Positions 1 to 8,884 of a stretch of DNA of 64,000 nt are shown here, in pieces. Location: assembly GCA_003223215.1 (NCBI GenBank), contig QHYH01000098.1, positions 99,616 through 163,615 of the forward strand. Direction: 5' to 3'. Position 1 is the first letter of the stretch. Every line of letters starts with the position of its first letter. Both the position numbers and the translations under genes were made by a program. The DNA is from Acidobacteriota bacterium. GTDB taxonomy: Bacteria > Acidobacteriota > Terriglobia > Acidiferrales > UBA7541. The notes beneath the pieces were generated by a model. That model searched no databases. It saw only the letters and a list, made by a program, of their open reading frames with translations, and was not told the origin of the DNA.

Positions 1-1
1 A

Positions 2-346
2 AAAGGCGCGGATCTCACCGGCGACGGCATGTACACGAAACACTTGCTTGAGGAGCTGAAGACCCGCAAGAGCAATTTGCCGAGGTTGCTGCTCTGCCTG
101 TGGGTGGGGTTCGTGACGACTGCCGTCAACTTTCCTATCTCCTCCTACGTCAACGCGGATCTGGGCCAGCTGAATACCCGGCGGGATTTTGGGACACGAC
201 AGCATTTTCGATCTCGCCGAGAGCACTCCATCAACTCCCGGACACGAACCGCGAACGATAGTCGCCAACGTGATTGTTTGCTTGCGATTTCCCAGCTTCG
301 AGCGGCGGTTGAGCGGAACCGCGATGAGAAAGAGGAGCGGCTATGA
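2..346 (+). CDS. Partial ORF at left edge, possibly caspase-like (C14) tail
   Basis: The frame is open from base 2, so the gene may begin outside the window. The first residues (around GDGMYTKHLLEELKT, bases 23-67) resemble the end of the peptidase C14 caspase fold, where a G-D/N-G-x-(Y/F)-T-x-x-L-L stretch is common. After about residue 30 the sequence stops looking like that family, which suggests a decayed or truncated end. The stop codon overlaps the start of the universal stress gene by 4 bases (ATGA). The match is short and from memory; a chance ORF is a real alternative. Confidence 0.25.
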   Translation, partial: KGADLTGDGMYTKHLLEELKTRKSNLPRLLLCLWVGFVTTAVNFPISSYVNADLGQLNTRRDFGTRQHFRSRREHSINSRTRTANDSRQRDCLLAISQLRAAVERNRDEKEERL

Positions 347-1248
347 CCAGCAACAAGTCAACTTCGTCGCCGCAGCCTGGACAAGCGCCCTTGACGATTG
401 GAAAGGGCGCCGAACTCGGCGAAATCATCGTTTTCATTGATGGGCACACCGAGGCACCAAGCATCTTGGAGTTTGCCGGCCTACTCGCTGAAGAGCACGG
501 AGCGCACCTCATCGGCGTGTTCATGCAGCCGGCGCCAAAAGTTACTACGGCTCAGACGTTCGCGCGCGGCAAGGGCATACGAGAAGTGATGCAAGTACAG
601 GAACAGGAAATTGGGGGGATCGAGGCGCACCACCGGGCCCTATTCGAGGATACCCTGCGTCGTCATGCGGTTCAGTCGGGGTCGGAGTGGAGATCATTGC
701 CCTACTTGAGCAGCGACGTGGGCGTGCATGCATACTACGCAGACCTGGTGATGATCTCTCGCCCAGAGCCGGCGGGCGACACCGCAGGACCTCCAGGCCT
801 TGCGGAGTCCCTCGTACTCAGTTCCGCCCGGCCAATCCTTCTGATTCCGCCGCATGGAACGGTTTCTCGAGTGTGCCGCGCCGTCGTGGCGTGGAACGCA
901 ACGCGTGAATCCATCCGCGCCGTCGCGGACGCTCTGCCATTGCTTGTGAAGGCCGAAGCTGTCGAGGTCTTGGTCGTCGATCCTCAACGCCAGCGAGCTC
1001 ACGGGCCAGAACCTGGCGCGGACATCGCTCGCCACTTGGCACGGCATGGGGCGCAAGTGGAAGCGCGGCGTCTCTCCTCCGGCGGAGAAGATGTTGGCCG
1101 CTTGCTGTTGTCAGCGTCCGCCACTTTTGGCGCCGACCTTTTGGTCATGGGCGCTTATGGCCACTCGCACCTGAGTGAGTGGCTGTTTGGTGGCGTCACG
1201 CGGACGGTCCTGTACGAGGCGGGTCTCCCGGTTCTGATGTCCCGATGA
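343..1248 (+). CDS. Tandem universal stress protein (UspA family)
   Basis: The 301-residue length fits two fused Usp domains. The C-terminal domain keeps the nucleotide-binding signature: VVAWNATRES near residue 184 forms the first strand and loop, and GAYGHSHLSEWLFGGVTRT near residue 276 is the classic G-x-x-G-H-S-x9-G-x-V-T-x ATP-binding motif. The N-terminal domain (about residues 25-170) is diverged and lacks a clean motif. There is no signal peptide, so the protein is cytosolic. ATG 343 follows a good AGAGGAG ribosome site. Usp proteins act in stress survival; the specific stress cannot be read here. The sigma factor gene about 100 bases downstream on the same strand may be co-transcribed. 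Confidence 0.9.
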   Translation: MTSNKSTSSPQPGQAPLTIGKGAELGEIIVFIDGHTEAPSILEFAGLLAEEHGAHLIGVFMQPAPKVTTAQTFARGKGIREVMQVQEQEIGGIEAHHRALFEDTLRRHAVQSGSEWRSLPYLSSDVGVHAYYADLVMISRPEPAGDTAGPPGLAESLVLSSARPILLIPPHGTVSRVCRAVVAWNATRESIRAVADALPLLVKAEAVEVLVVDPQRQRAHGPEPGADIARHLARHGAQVEARRLSSGGEDVGRLLLSASATFGADLLVMGAYGHSHLSEWLFGGVTRTVLYEAGLPVLMSR

Positions 1249-1346
1249 GTGCTGATTCGGGTCCTCCGGTCAAAGTCGACTTGAGGGAACGCCAGCAATT
1301 GTTCGAATGGAGGGGGCGTGAAAGAGAGAGCGAAAGGAGTGCGGCA

Positions 1347-2066
1347 ATGACATCCACACTCGAAGACGAGATGGACAGAGAAGTAGCGCAGAATGCCATC
1401 TCCTTTGATCCGGGAACGGAGGACGCAGCGCTTGTTGCTGCAGCGAAAAACGGGGATGCCCAAGCGTTTGAAGCCCTTGTCGAACGGCACCAGTCCAGGA
1501 TTCGCGCCATTGCCTCGCGTTTCACGCGCGTCTCCGAAGATGCCGAAGATATCGCGCAAAAAAGCTTTCAAAAAGCGTTCATCCACTTGCGGCAGTTTGA
1601 GGGAAATTCTGCGTTTTCCACGTGGCTGACGCGGATTGCCATCAACGAGGCTCTCATGTGGTTACGACGAAAGCGTGCCTCACGTGAAGTGTCAATCGAG
1701 GAGTCGACCGCGGAGAATGGAACCACCCTCCCGCTAGATTCTCCGGATCCGAGTCCAAGCCCGGAAGACAGCTATTTGCAGCGAGAGTGGAAGGAAATTC
1801 TATCCCGGGCTTTGAATGAGCTAACCCCCGCAATGCGAACAGCAATTAAGTTACGGCACATTAGCGAGCTGTCCACCGTCGAGACCGCAGGCGTCATGAG
1901 AGTCTCGGCCGCTGCAGTGAAGGCCCGAATATTTCATGGGCGAAGAAAATTGCGGGCCATGCTCAAACATTACGTCAAGTCCTCGCGGTCGCGCGGAAGC
2001 AAGGCACTCGCAACGAACGGAAAGGCGAAGGGAACTCCCGTGCCGTCGGCTTGTGCATGTGCTTAG
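1347..2066 (+). CDS. ECF-type RNA polymerase sigma factor (RpoE-like)
   Basis: The 239-residue protein has sigma region 2 at about residues 25-95 (VERHQSRIRAIASRFT, then DAEDIAQKSFQKAF and FSTWLTRIAINEALMWLRRK) and region 4 at about 145-205 (LSRALNELTPAMRTAIKLRH, then STVETAGVMRVSAAAVKARI, a helix-turn-helix). The open frame extends upstream to 1179, but ATG 1347 follows an AAGGAG site at 1334-1339, and the upstream extension does not look like sigma sequence. The C-terminal tail is basic, then ends in CACA. No anti-sigma gene follows; instead a hairpin lies 7 bases past the stop. Function: promoter recognition under stress; the regulon is unknown. Confidence 0.92.
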   Translation: MTSTLEDEMDREVAQNAISFDPGTEDAALVAAAKNGDAQAFEALVERHQSRIRAIASRFTRVSEDAEDIAQKSFQKAFIHLRQFEGNSAFSTWLTRIAINEALMWLRRKRASREVSIEESTAENGTTLPLDSPDPSPSPEDSYLQREWKEILSRALNELTPAMRTAIKLRHISELSTVETAGVMRVSAAAVKARIFHGRRKLRAMLKHYVKSSRSRGSKALATNGKAKGTPVPSACACA

Positions 2067-2072
2067 AACGGG

Positions 2073-2094
2073 GAGAGACCTTAATCGGTCTCTC
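2073..2094 (+). terminator. Hairpin after the sigma factor gene
   Basis: GAGAGACC (2073-2080) pairs perfectly with GGTCTCTC (2087-2094) around a 6-base loop, starting 7 bases after the sigma stop. No T-run follows, so it may be a U-tract-free terminator or a 3'-end stabiliser. Confidence 0.5.
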
Positions 2095-2351
2095 GACGAT
2101 TGGGTTGCATCCCGAGAGCGGGTTGCCGCTAGAAATGGTTTTTTCGAGACTAGGATAGTCGGAGGCCGCCTCGTGGGCTTTCCTCCAAATGAGCCAGCAA
2201 TGCACCGGGTCTCAAGACCTTTTCGCCGTAGCTCTCTGATGCTGAGCCTTTTCCGATTAGTTGTCCATCCAATGTATCTTTATCAATATACTGCGCATCA
2301 ATGTATTAGAGACGCCGGACCCGATACGGCACCGGTCACTAGGAGATGAGC

Positions 2352-2550
2352 ATGAAAATCACTTCTACAATCGCACGGTACTTGCTCGGTTTGATCTTTG
2401 TGACGTTCGGGCTAAACGGGTTCCTTCACTTTATTCCCATGCCGCCGCCTACGGGCGTTGCAGCGCAGTTCTTCGGGGCCCTCTTCGTGTCCCGGTTTTA
2501 CGTGGTGATTTTTCTGTTGCAGATAATGCCCGCGGTCCTGTTGCTTGCGA
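2352..2550 (+). pseudogene. Truncated DoxX-like membrane protein
   Basis: ATG 2352 lies 6 bases after AGGAG (an in-frame ATG at 2346 is also possible). The first ~65 residues are DoxX-like: a first membrane helix (IARYLLGLIFVTFGLNGFLH), then the hallmark FIPMPPPTGVAAQFFGALFV, and the start of a second helix (VVIFLLQIMPAVLLLA). The family normally has four helices and about 120-130 residues. Here it breaks near 2550 and runs into permease sequence in another frame, ending at a stop near 2609. I read this as a recombination or deletion junction that destroyed the gene. Confidence 0.65.
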
Positions 2551-4796
2551 GTCTGGGAAAAACTGCGCGACACCAAAGACATCTTCTCCGGCGTGTTGGC
2601 CTGGGGTAGCAATAATTTCGGTCTTAGTACCGGCGGTGAGGGTCGGCTCGCGCAGGGGCTTTTCGTCAGTGGTGATTTCTTCCGCGTACTAGGCGTGCAG
2701 CCCTTAATGGGACGCGTATTCACCGCTGCGGATGACCGCCGTGGCTGCGGCTTGGCGGGCGCCGTGGTCAGTTACGCGTTCTGGCAGCGCGAACTCGGCG
2801 GGGATCCTTCAGCTGTCAGCCGGAAGCTCGCCCTTAACTATCATTCGATCGAAATCATCGGCGTCACACCGCCCGGTTTTTTTGGGCTTGAGGTGGGCCG
2901 ATCCTACGATGTTGCGGTGCCTATTTGCTCACAAGCCATTCTCTGGAGTGAAGGCACTTGGCTCGATGAAGGCACGGTCTGGTGGCTGAATGTAATGGGA
3001 CGGTTGAAATCCAGCTCGACATTGGCAGAAGCAAACGCGCGGCTGGCCGTGATTTCACCCGGAATCTTTAACGCTACCCTTCCGTCGAATTACCCGGCCG
3101 AGAACGTAAAGGACTACCTCAACTTTAAACTAGGTGCAGTTCCCGCGGCCGGCGGACTCTCTTGGTTGCGTACGGAATATTCCGATTCGCTGTCGCTTTT
3201 GCTGGGCACCGCTGGCCTGGTTTTGTTGATCGCCTGTGCGAATCTCGCGAATCTGATGCTGGCCCGCGCCACTGCGCGCGAACACGAATTCGCAGTGCGG
3301 CTTGCCATCGGCGCTCCCCGCGGCCGCCTAATCCAGCAATTGCTGACCGAAAGCCTGCTGCTTGCGCTGCTCGGTGGCGCACTCGCCCTCTTCCTTGCCA
3401 GAACACTCAGCCAGTTTCTCGTCGCCTCGCTTGGCACTCAGGGCGACCCCTTGTTTCTCGACCTTAAACCAGATTGGCGACTGCTCACCTTCACATTGGG
3501 ACTTGCGAGTCTTACGTGCGTCTTGTTTGGATTGGCCCCTGGCGTCCGGGCATCACGTCTTTCTCCATCCGCGGCATTCAGGACCACCGTCCGCGGTGTC
3601 ATGACAAGTCACAGACGATTTGGACTGCGCCAGGCACTGGTGGTATCGCAAGTTGCCCTGTCACTAGTTCTGGTAGTCGGTGCCCTACTTTTTTCCACCA
3701 GTCTGCACAATCTTCTTGCCGTTGACGCCGGGTTCCTGCAAAAGGGGATTCTTATAACCAATCTCGATCTCTTCCGCTTTCTTAACGTTCCTTACGCAGG
3801 ACGCGTCGCGTTCAAGCGGGATTTACTGGAGAAGGTTCGCGCTCTTCCCGGCATGGTCTCGGCCGGGGAGGTTGGCACCCTTCCCCTGAGCGGAGGCGGC
3901 ACAGAGAACCGGGTTTGGATCGAAGGGGCCAGTCGAGCCAGTGGGTTGGATACTTGGTTTAATTCGATCAGCGATGGTTACTTCAAAGCGATGGGCATTG
4001 CTCTGCTTGCCGGCCGGGATTTCAATGTTCATGACACGCTTTCGTCTCCCAGAGTCGCGATCGTGAACCGATCCTTTGCGCGCGACCTTGGCTTAGGCGT
4101 GTATCCCATTGGTAGGACGTTTCGGCGCGAGGCGACTCCCGACGGACCGGAACAATCATTCGAGATTGTGGGCCTGGTCGAGAACACCAAGTATTCCAGC
4201 CTGCGTGAGAAATCTGGCCCCATCGCATTTCTTTGTGCCGCTCAGGACTCCCAACCCGGCCCATACGCTCAATTGGTGGTTCGTTCGGCGATGCCCATGA
4301 GCGAAACGGTCTCAAATATCAGAACCTTGTCGCGCAGGTCAGCCCTCTGATCACCCTTGATTTTGTACCCTTTGAAAACACCATCCGCGAAGGCTTGATA
4401 CGCGATCGCTTGATGGCCAAACTCTCCGGTTTTTTCGGCTTGCTAGCCGCCCTGATTGCCGCCGTCGGTCTGTATGGCGTCATGTCTTACCTGGTCGCCC
4501 GGCGGACGAATGAAATCGGGATCCGCATGGCGCTTGGTACACGGAGGCGAGACGTCCTTTCACTGGTGCTCCGCAAGGCCGCTTTGCTCCTTGCATCGGG
4601 GCTGATTCTCGGTGCCATTCTGAGCGTGGCCGTTGCTCAGGCCGCCAGAGCAATGCTCTTTGGCCTGAAACCAACCGACCCGGTGGTGCTGGTCGCTGCA
4701 ATTGCCGGATTGGGATTCCTTGCCCTCCTGGCGTGTTTCTTGCCCGCGCGGCGCGCGACGCGCGTCGATCCGCTGGTGGCCTTGCGTTACGAGTGA
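2548..4796 (+). pseudogene. ADOP (MacB/FtsX-like) permease, 5'-truncated and frameshifted
   Basis: The similarity starts abruptly at WEKLRDTKDIFSGVLAW (about 2551), which is inside the first periplasmic domain of these permeases; the cytosolic N-domain and first helix are missing. The first FtsX block is intact (LLIACANLANLMLARATARE near 3225-3285), followed by the second periplasmic domain. Near 4330 one base appears lost: the frame through RTL ends at 4350, while VAQVSPLITLDF and the last FtsX block (YGVMSYLVARRTNEIGIRMA, then VDPLVALRYE) continue in another frame to TGA 4794. ADOP permeases resemble MacB but have no ATPase neighbour. This copy cannot make a full product unless the shift is a sequence error. 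Confidence 0.85.
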
Positions 4797-4802
4797 AGAC
4801 TC

Positions 4803-5870
4803 ATGTCGCTCCGAAACATGGCTAGCGGGCTTCAATCACTGTTCCGAAAGGTATCACACGGATTACGGTCGCTGTTCGGAAAGGAACGGGCGGCGTCCGA
4901 GTTGGACGAAGAACTGCGCGGCTTCCTAGAGGTGGCAACGGAAGAAAAGATGAAGCAGGGGGTGAGCCGCAAGGACGCTCTTCGCGCGGTGCGACTGGAG
5001 GAGGGGACGGTGGATATTGCGAAGGAAATCGTCCGCTCCGGCGGGTGGGAATCTGTTGTGGAGACCTGCTGCCAGGATTTGCGCTACTCCGCGCGCATGT
5101 TGCGCAAATCTCCCGGTTTTATCGCCGTTGCCGTCCTCACCCTCGCCCTCGGCATCGGCGCGAACACTGCAATGTTCAGCATCGTAGATGCGTGGCTCCT
5201 TCGGCCCCTCCCGCTAAAAAATCCGGAGGAACTTGCGGCCGTCTGGAGAACGCGGTCCCAAGCTACTCGCCAGCCGGCTTTCTTAGCGGTTTACGCCGCC
5301 TTTTTTCAAGGTGCGAACGTTTCTTCGCCCGAGGCCTTCGATGCGCAAACCCTATTCTTATACGTGCAAGGACATCCCCCCTTCTCTCCATCTGTGGTCG
5401 CCTCTGCGGTTCATGACCTTGATCCGGACTTGCCGCTTGGCAGGCTGCGGACGACCAGTGAAGTCGTAAGCGCGTTGCGATCGCAGCCGCGTGTACGCGC
5501 CACTCTGTTGGGCAGTTTTGGATTGCTGACATTGTTTCTCGCGGCCATTGGCGTAGGCGGAGTAATGGGCCAGATGGTGGAACAACGCCGACGAGACATC
5601 GGAATCCGCATCGCCGTTGGGGCGCGGCCCTCAGATATTCAGCGCTTGGTGCTCAGCCATGCCTTCCGCGTGACCTTGGCGGGGGGCATCGTTGGTTCAC
5701 TGGCGGCAGGAGCCGTAGCGCGGCTGTTGCGTAGTTTCCTTTTCGGGATTTCCGCCCTCGATCCTCTGACGTTCGCCGCCGTGATAGCCCTTGTGGCCCA
5801 CCTGGCCGCTTACGTTCCTGCGCGTCGCGCGGCGACCGTTGATCCGATTGTCGCACTGCATCACGAGTGA
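4803..5870 (+). CDS. Internally deleted ADOP permease (mini-permease)
   Basis: The 355-residue ORF joins the N-terminal part of an ADOP permease (cytosolic domain to about residue 95, then helix [20 protein letters not shown], then the start of the periplasmic domain) to a C-terminal part with the last FtsX block ([30 protein letters not shown]). Intact ADOP proteins in this window are about 830-910 residues, so roughly 450-500 residues, including the middle helices, are missing without loss of frame. It starts 6 bases after the previous stop, as in the neighbour that follows. It may be a decaying pseudogene or a reduced two-block permease; I favour decay. Confidence 0.75.
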   Translation: MSLRNMASGLQSLFRKVSHGLRSLFGKERAASELDEELRGFLEVATEEKMKQGVSRKDALRAVRLEEGTVDIAKEIVRSGGWESVVETCCQDLRYSARMLRKSPGFIAVAVLTLALGIGANTAMFSIVDAWLLRPLPLKNPEELAAVWRTRSQATRQPAFLAVYAAFFQGANVSSPEAFDAQTLFLYVQGHPPFSPSVVASAVHDLDPDLPLGRLRTTSEVVSALRSQPRVRATLLGSFGLLTLFLAAIGVGGVMGQMVEQRRRDIGIRIAVGARPSDIQRLVLSHAFRVTLAGGIVGSLAAGAVARLLRSFLFGISALDPLTFAAVIALVAHLAAYVPARRAATVDPIVALHHE

Positions 5871-5876
5871 TGGAAT

Positions 5877-5930
5877 ATGTCGTTGCTGCGCAACATATCA
5901 AGCGGACTCCGATCGTTGTTCCGACTCGAG
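5877..5930 (+). pseudogene. Start-only remnant of a further ADOP permease
   Basis: ATG 5877 opens with MSLLRNISSGLRSLFR, almost the same as the [16 protein letters not shown] start of the preceding permease, and again begins 6 bases after the previous stop. Similarity ends near 5930; the open frame runs on to 6074 with unrelated sequence. This is the 5' end of a lost third copy in the tandem array. Confidence 0.65.
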
Positions 5931-5985
5931 GGTCTCAGGGCCGCTAGGGACAGTCGGCGTAAGCTTCGGCTTGAGCCGCAGCTGC

Positions 5986-6030
5986 GGAGGAGTTTCTCCA
6001 GAGCGAGTTCCTCTCTCGAGAAACTCCTCC
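5986..6030. terminator. Perfect 13-bp inverted repeat between convergent genes
   Basis: GGAGGAGTTTCTC (5986-5998) pairs with GAGAAACTCCTCC (6018-6030) around a 19-base loop. It lies just beyond the 3' end of the minus-strand lipoprotein gene and downstream of the plus-strand permease array. It could end transcription from both sides, although no long T-run is present. Confidence 0.5.
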
Positions 6031-6038
6031 TCTTCGCG

Positions 6039-6629
6039 TTAAGCTTTCGCCGGGATAGTGGCTGGTTTGGCTAGCTTAAACGTCAACCGCGTCCTGGCTG
6101 AGAGTGTGGAATTGTCTTTCTTGTGCTTTCGAGCGTTGCTTCTCTCGCTCTTGTGCTTCGGTTGGACTTTGTCGGAAGGGCGACGCGTGTTCGTAGCCAA
6201 GTCGCAGTATATTCCATGGACGACGACAGACGAGAGAACCACCTTCAATTCGTGGTTCTTCGCCTCCGTGATGCGGCCGGTGACCTCAGCGCCTCGAGGA
6301 AGCACGGTCTTTCCGTCCACCTTGACGGGCCTGGCGATGCTGGCCGCGAAAGAATCACCCCAGTGATTCTTATCGCTGGCGAGGGTTTGGCCGACGGTCG
6401 CGGTGATCTCGGTGCCTTTCGGCAAGGTGACGAGGTGGAGTGGTTGCGTCGCATCGGCGAAGTCGCCAGCAGGGTTGTCTGTCGCGGCTCCGGAGGCAGC
6501 GCCGCCAGCAGCATGCACAGACTGGCGGCTGGCTACCATGCCGGGTTGGTTCGAGCACGCGGCCACGGTCAAGAAGCCGAGAACCGCGGCCGTAAGCGAT
6601 AGTTTGCGATAGAGCTGAGAGTCAAACAT
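6039..6629 (-). CDS. Hypothetical lipoprotein with a surface beta domain
   Basis: The open frame extends to 6881, but ATG 6629 follows a strong CTAGGAGGTGTGCA site and begins a lipoprotein signal: MFDSQLYRKLSL, a hydrophobic core and lipobox TVAAC with the lipidated Cys at about residue 25. The 196-residue product has a middle block (about residues 70-130: LPKGTEITATVGQTLAS, then FAASIARPVKVDGKTVLPRG and AEVTGRITEAK). This pattern, 'LPxGTxI..VxLxQxLxS...GDxFxAxLxxPVxVDGKxVxPxG', recurs in Acidobacteria cell-envelope proteins of unknown role. The C-terminus is basic and low in complexity. It is probably anchored in the outer or inner membrane. It stands alone, with a convergent hairpin behind it. 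Confidence 0.7.
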   Translation of the reverse strand: MFDSQLYRKLSLTAAVLGFLTVAACSNQPGMVASRQSVHAAGGAASGAATDNPAGDFADATQPLHLVTLPKGTEITATVGQTLASDKNHWGDSFAASIARPVKVDGKTVLPRGAEVTGRITEAKNHELKVVLSSVVVHGIYCDLATNTRRPSDKVQPKHKSERSNARKHKKDNSTLSARTRLTFKLAKPATIPAKA

Positions 6630-7333
6630 TGCACACCTCCTAGTACATACGTGAAGAAATGGGAGGAGGTGGCTGGGCAAACCCCTTCGCCGAATCAAAC
6701 TGGGAAGTAATCTCAGGACTAGTGCGTATCCCAATGGACTCCCGTGTCTGTGGAAGATGTTCCGTCTCGGATGAGAGAAGTGATTCTTGCAGGACCCTGC
6801 CCAACAATATTGAGAAGCTTCCCACATTTTCGGAGCATCCCCGGGAACCTGGAACAGGGCTGGGTAGGATATCCGGTCCAATAAATGTAGTCATTTGGAG
6901 GTGACAAGTCAATATCTGTTCTCTTTGTTGTTTCTTTGTTGTCCTTGTTCGTCTTAGCTTCCGTAGTGATTCGACGCGTGTGCGGAGGGGGGCGCGTATT
7001 TCGGCCGAGCACATCCATTTGAGTCGCGGGAGCGGGACCGGGGATAACAGGACATATCGGACCTGAGTTAGTCTCGAGAACTGCGGATGCGGTTCAAAGA
7101 CAGACGCATTTCCATTTCGTATCTGACTGCATCAGAAGGCCTATACCTAATATTCCTTCCAACATTACATCGCAGCGCCCCGCAAGCAGCCTATCGATCT
7201 TCGGCCGACGTAACACCGCTCTGTCTCCGAGGAATGCGGTGCACGTCAAAAATGTTGGGACGCCGCTAAAACCAATGATTTTCAGAGACGACCACCCAGC
7301 GATGATTGCTGTCTGGCCGCATCCCTCGCGGGC
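6630..7333. other. Intergenic region, no gene recognised
   Basis: No ORF with family features was seen on either strand. It contains the lipoprotein ribosome site next to 6630 and a short pyrimidine-rich direct repeat (CTTTGTTGT at 6923-6931 and 6934-6942). The lipoprotein promoter should lie here, but no clear -35/-10 pair was found. Confidence 0.5.
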
Positions 7334-8149
7334 CTATTTTCTCTTCATTGGCGACGGCCGCTGCGGCACGTGCCGCAACTTGGACGGGAGCGCTTTGAGA
7401 CAATCCGCGATTTGCGCGGTGGTCCAGCGCAGCCCGGGATCTCGAAGCAAAGAATGCCGCGCGATGTCGAAGAAGGGCTGAGGAATCGTGGGGGGAACGG
7501 TCGGATCGGTTTGCCTGTCCCGGTATGAAACGGGGGTCTGTTGCGTAAGTATTTCGACCAGCGTCACACCCAGAGACCAAACGTCACTCGAAGGGGCAAC
7601 CGGCGCGGAGCCTGCCTCGGGCGCGTCGTAAGCGTCAAGGGGGCGGTAGGCAGGGCGCGTCTCTCCGAGAGGCACAGCCGTGTCGCTTGAGAGCTTGAGT
7701 TGATCGCCGATGGCCATAATGTTTGAAGGTTTGATGTGAGAGTGGGCAAAGCCTTTGCTGTGGATGTGGCTGAGTGCGTCGAGGAGCGGTCCGAGCATTT
7801 CGTGAGCTTCTCTTTTGCTGAGTGGACGGTTGGGGAGAACTTGTCCGAGGTCCTGGTCAACGTATTCCATCACCCCGAAAACGAAATCCACGCCGGCAAG
7901 CCGGCAGCGGCCGCCGGGTAGCAGGCGGAGGAGATTTGGATGACGAAGCTTCGCAGCGCGGTGCAACAGGGAGGTCTGAGAATCTGCGTTCCGGGAAGAA
8001 CTAATGAATTTGATGGCGATAGTTTTTGGCTGCGGCGGGGGGGATTGCGTTAAGAAGACCGCACTATGGCTCGTGCTGCCCAAAAGCCTTTGCAGCGGGA
8101 ACTTGTCGTGGAAAACTTGGCCCTCGAATTGTTTCCAGTCACCTGTCAT
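7334..8149 (-). CDS. Ser/Thr kinase-fold protein with altered catalytic motifs
   Basis: The 271-residue protein is a Pkn2-type kinase domain with little else. Retained: the beta-3 lysine (AIK, K47), the APE-like motif (DAPEAG near residue 174), SDVWSLGVTLVEIL (helix F) and a C-terminal Arg (RW). Altered: the catalytic loop reads HSHIKPSN (residues 136-143) where active kinases have HRDxKPxN, so the base Asp is His; the DFG position reads SSD (154-156); and the glycine loop (LLGSTSHSAV) is poor. Such HxHIKPxN/LSSD kinases recur, as I recall, in Acidobacteria, often with a C-terminal membrane and TonB or SPOR part; here the protein ends right after the kinase fold. It is probably a pseudokinase or scaffold. 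ATG 8149 follows GGGGATGAG. Confidence 0.75.
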   Translation of the reverse strand: MTGDWKQFEGQVFHDKFPLQRLLGSTSHSAVFLTQSPPPQPKTIAIKFISSSRNADSQTSLLHRAAKLRHPNLLRLLPGGRCRLAGVDFVFGVMEYVDQDLGQVLPNRPLSKREAHEMLGPLLDALSHIHSKGFAHSHIKPSNIMAIGDQLKLSSDTAVPLGETRPAYRPLDAYDAPEAGSAPVAPSSDVWSLGVTLVEILTQQTPVSYRDRQTDPTVPPTIPQPFFDIARHSLLRDPGLRWTTAQIADCLKALPSKLRHVPQRPSPMKRK

Positions 8150-8517
8150 GACTCATCCCCTAGACGCGCGTGACGCGAGCGCTCGATTATTGATGGATCC
8201 CACTTTCGAAGGCTCCGCCCTCTGATCACGTGCAGTGGGTTGTGCAGCCAAGCTACAGCGAAAAGTTCGCGTGAATCGCTTGTTCCAGGTGCCGGGCACT
8301 GGCTTGACCAATTCTGCAAGAAAAGGCAGCGCGAGCACAAGGCTGGCGGCGCTATTTAGTCAAGGTCGGAACATCTCTCATAAGATGAGCCAGCATTTTC
8401 TGGTGCGCGCAGTCGTCGAGCAACTCATAACAACTCAAGTGCTATCGTTTCCCGCCGAAGCAGTACAATGTGAGTTGGATCAGAGCAAGTGGATGTTTCG
8501 GCTGGCCTGAGGCGGCG

Positions 8518-8840
8518 ATGGGCCACCGTCGTAAAGCAAGAGATCATTTCCCGAGCGAAAGTGCCTTACCAAGGTCTCTCGACAACCGCAAAGAGCAGGT
8601 GCAGAAGATCCTGTCCCTTGCCGAGATAAGGATCGGCGGAGGGCGTGAGTGGGACATTACGGTCAACAACAATGGGTTTTATTCCCGAGTTCTGCGGCAC
8701 GGATCACTGGGCCTGGGCGAGTCCTATGTGGATGGCTGGTGGGATTGCCCGCGCTGGATCAGCTTTTTTCGAGAATCCTCAGCGCCAAGCTGGACCAAAA
8801 CGCGCCCTGGGATTGGCGGCTGGCCCTGCAATGGGAGGGA
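8518..8840 (+). pseudogene. cfa: Broken cyclopropane-fatty-acyl-phospholipid synthase (N-terminal part)
   Basis: From ATG 8518 the frame encodes the conserved N-terminal signature of Cfa: DITVNNNGFYSRVLRHG, then SLGLGESYVDGWWDCP. At about 8750 the family sequence moves to another frame (ALDQLFSRILSAKLDQ), consistent with one lost base after GGGATTGCCC. It then fades before 8880, so the SAM-dependent methyltransferase domain, about three quarters of the ~400-residue enzyme, is absent. Cfa methylenates unsaturated membrane lipids. This copy cannot be functional. A new gene starts at 8885, so deletion and decay happened just upstream of it. Confidence 0.75.
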
Positions 8841-8884
8841 TTCGCTGGATTGCATCCCGGGGATTTTGCTGCAACTCTAGATGT

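Noticed and set aside
6923..6942. Direct repeat CTTTGTTGT
   Set aside because: Two copies in a low-complexity pyrimidine stretch; no sign of function.
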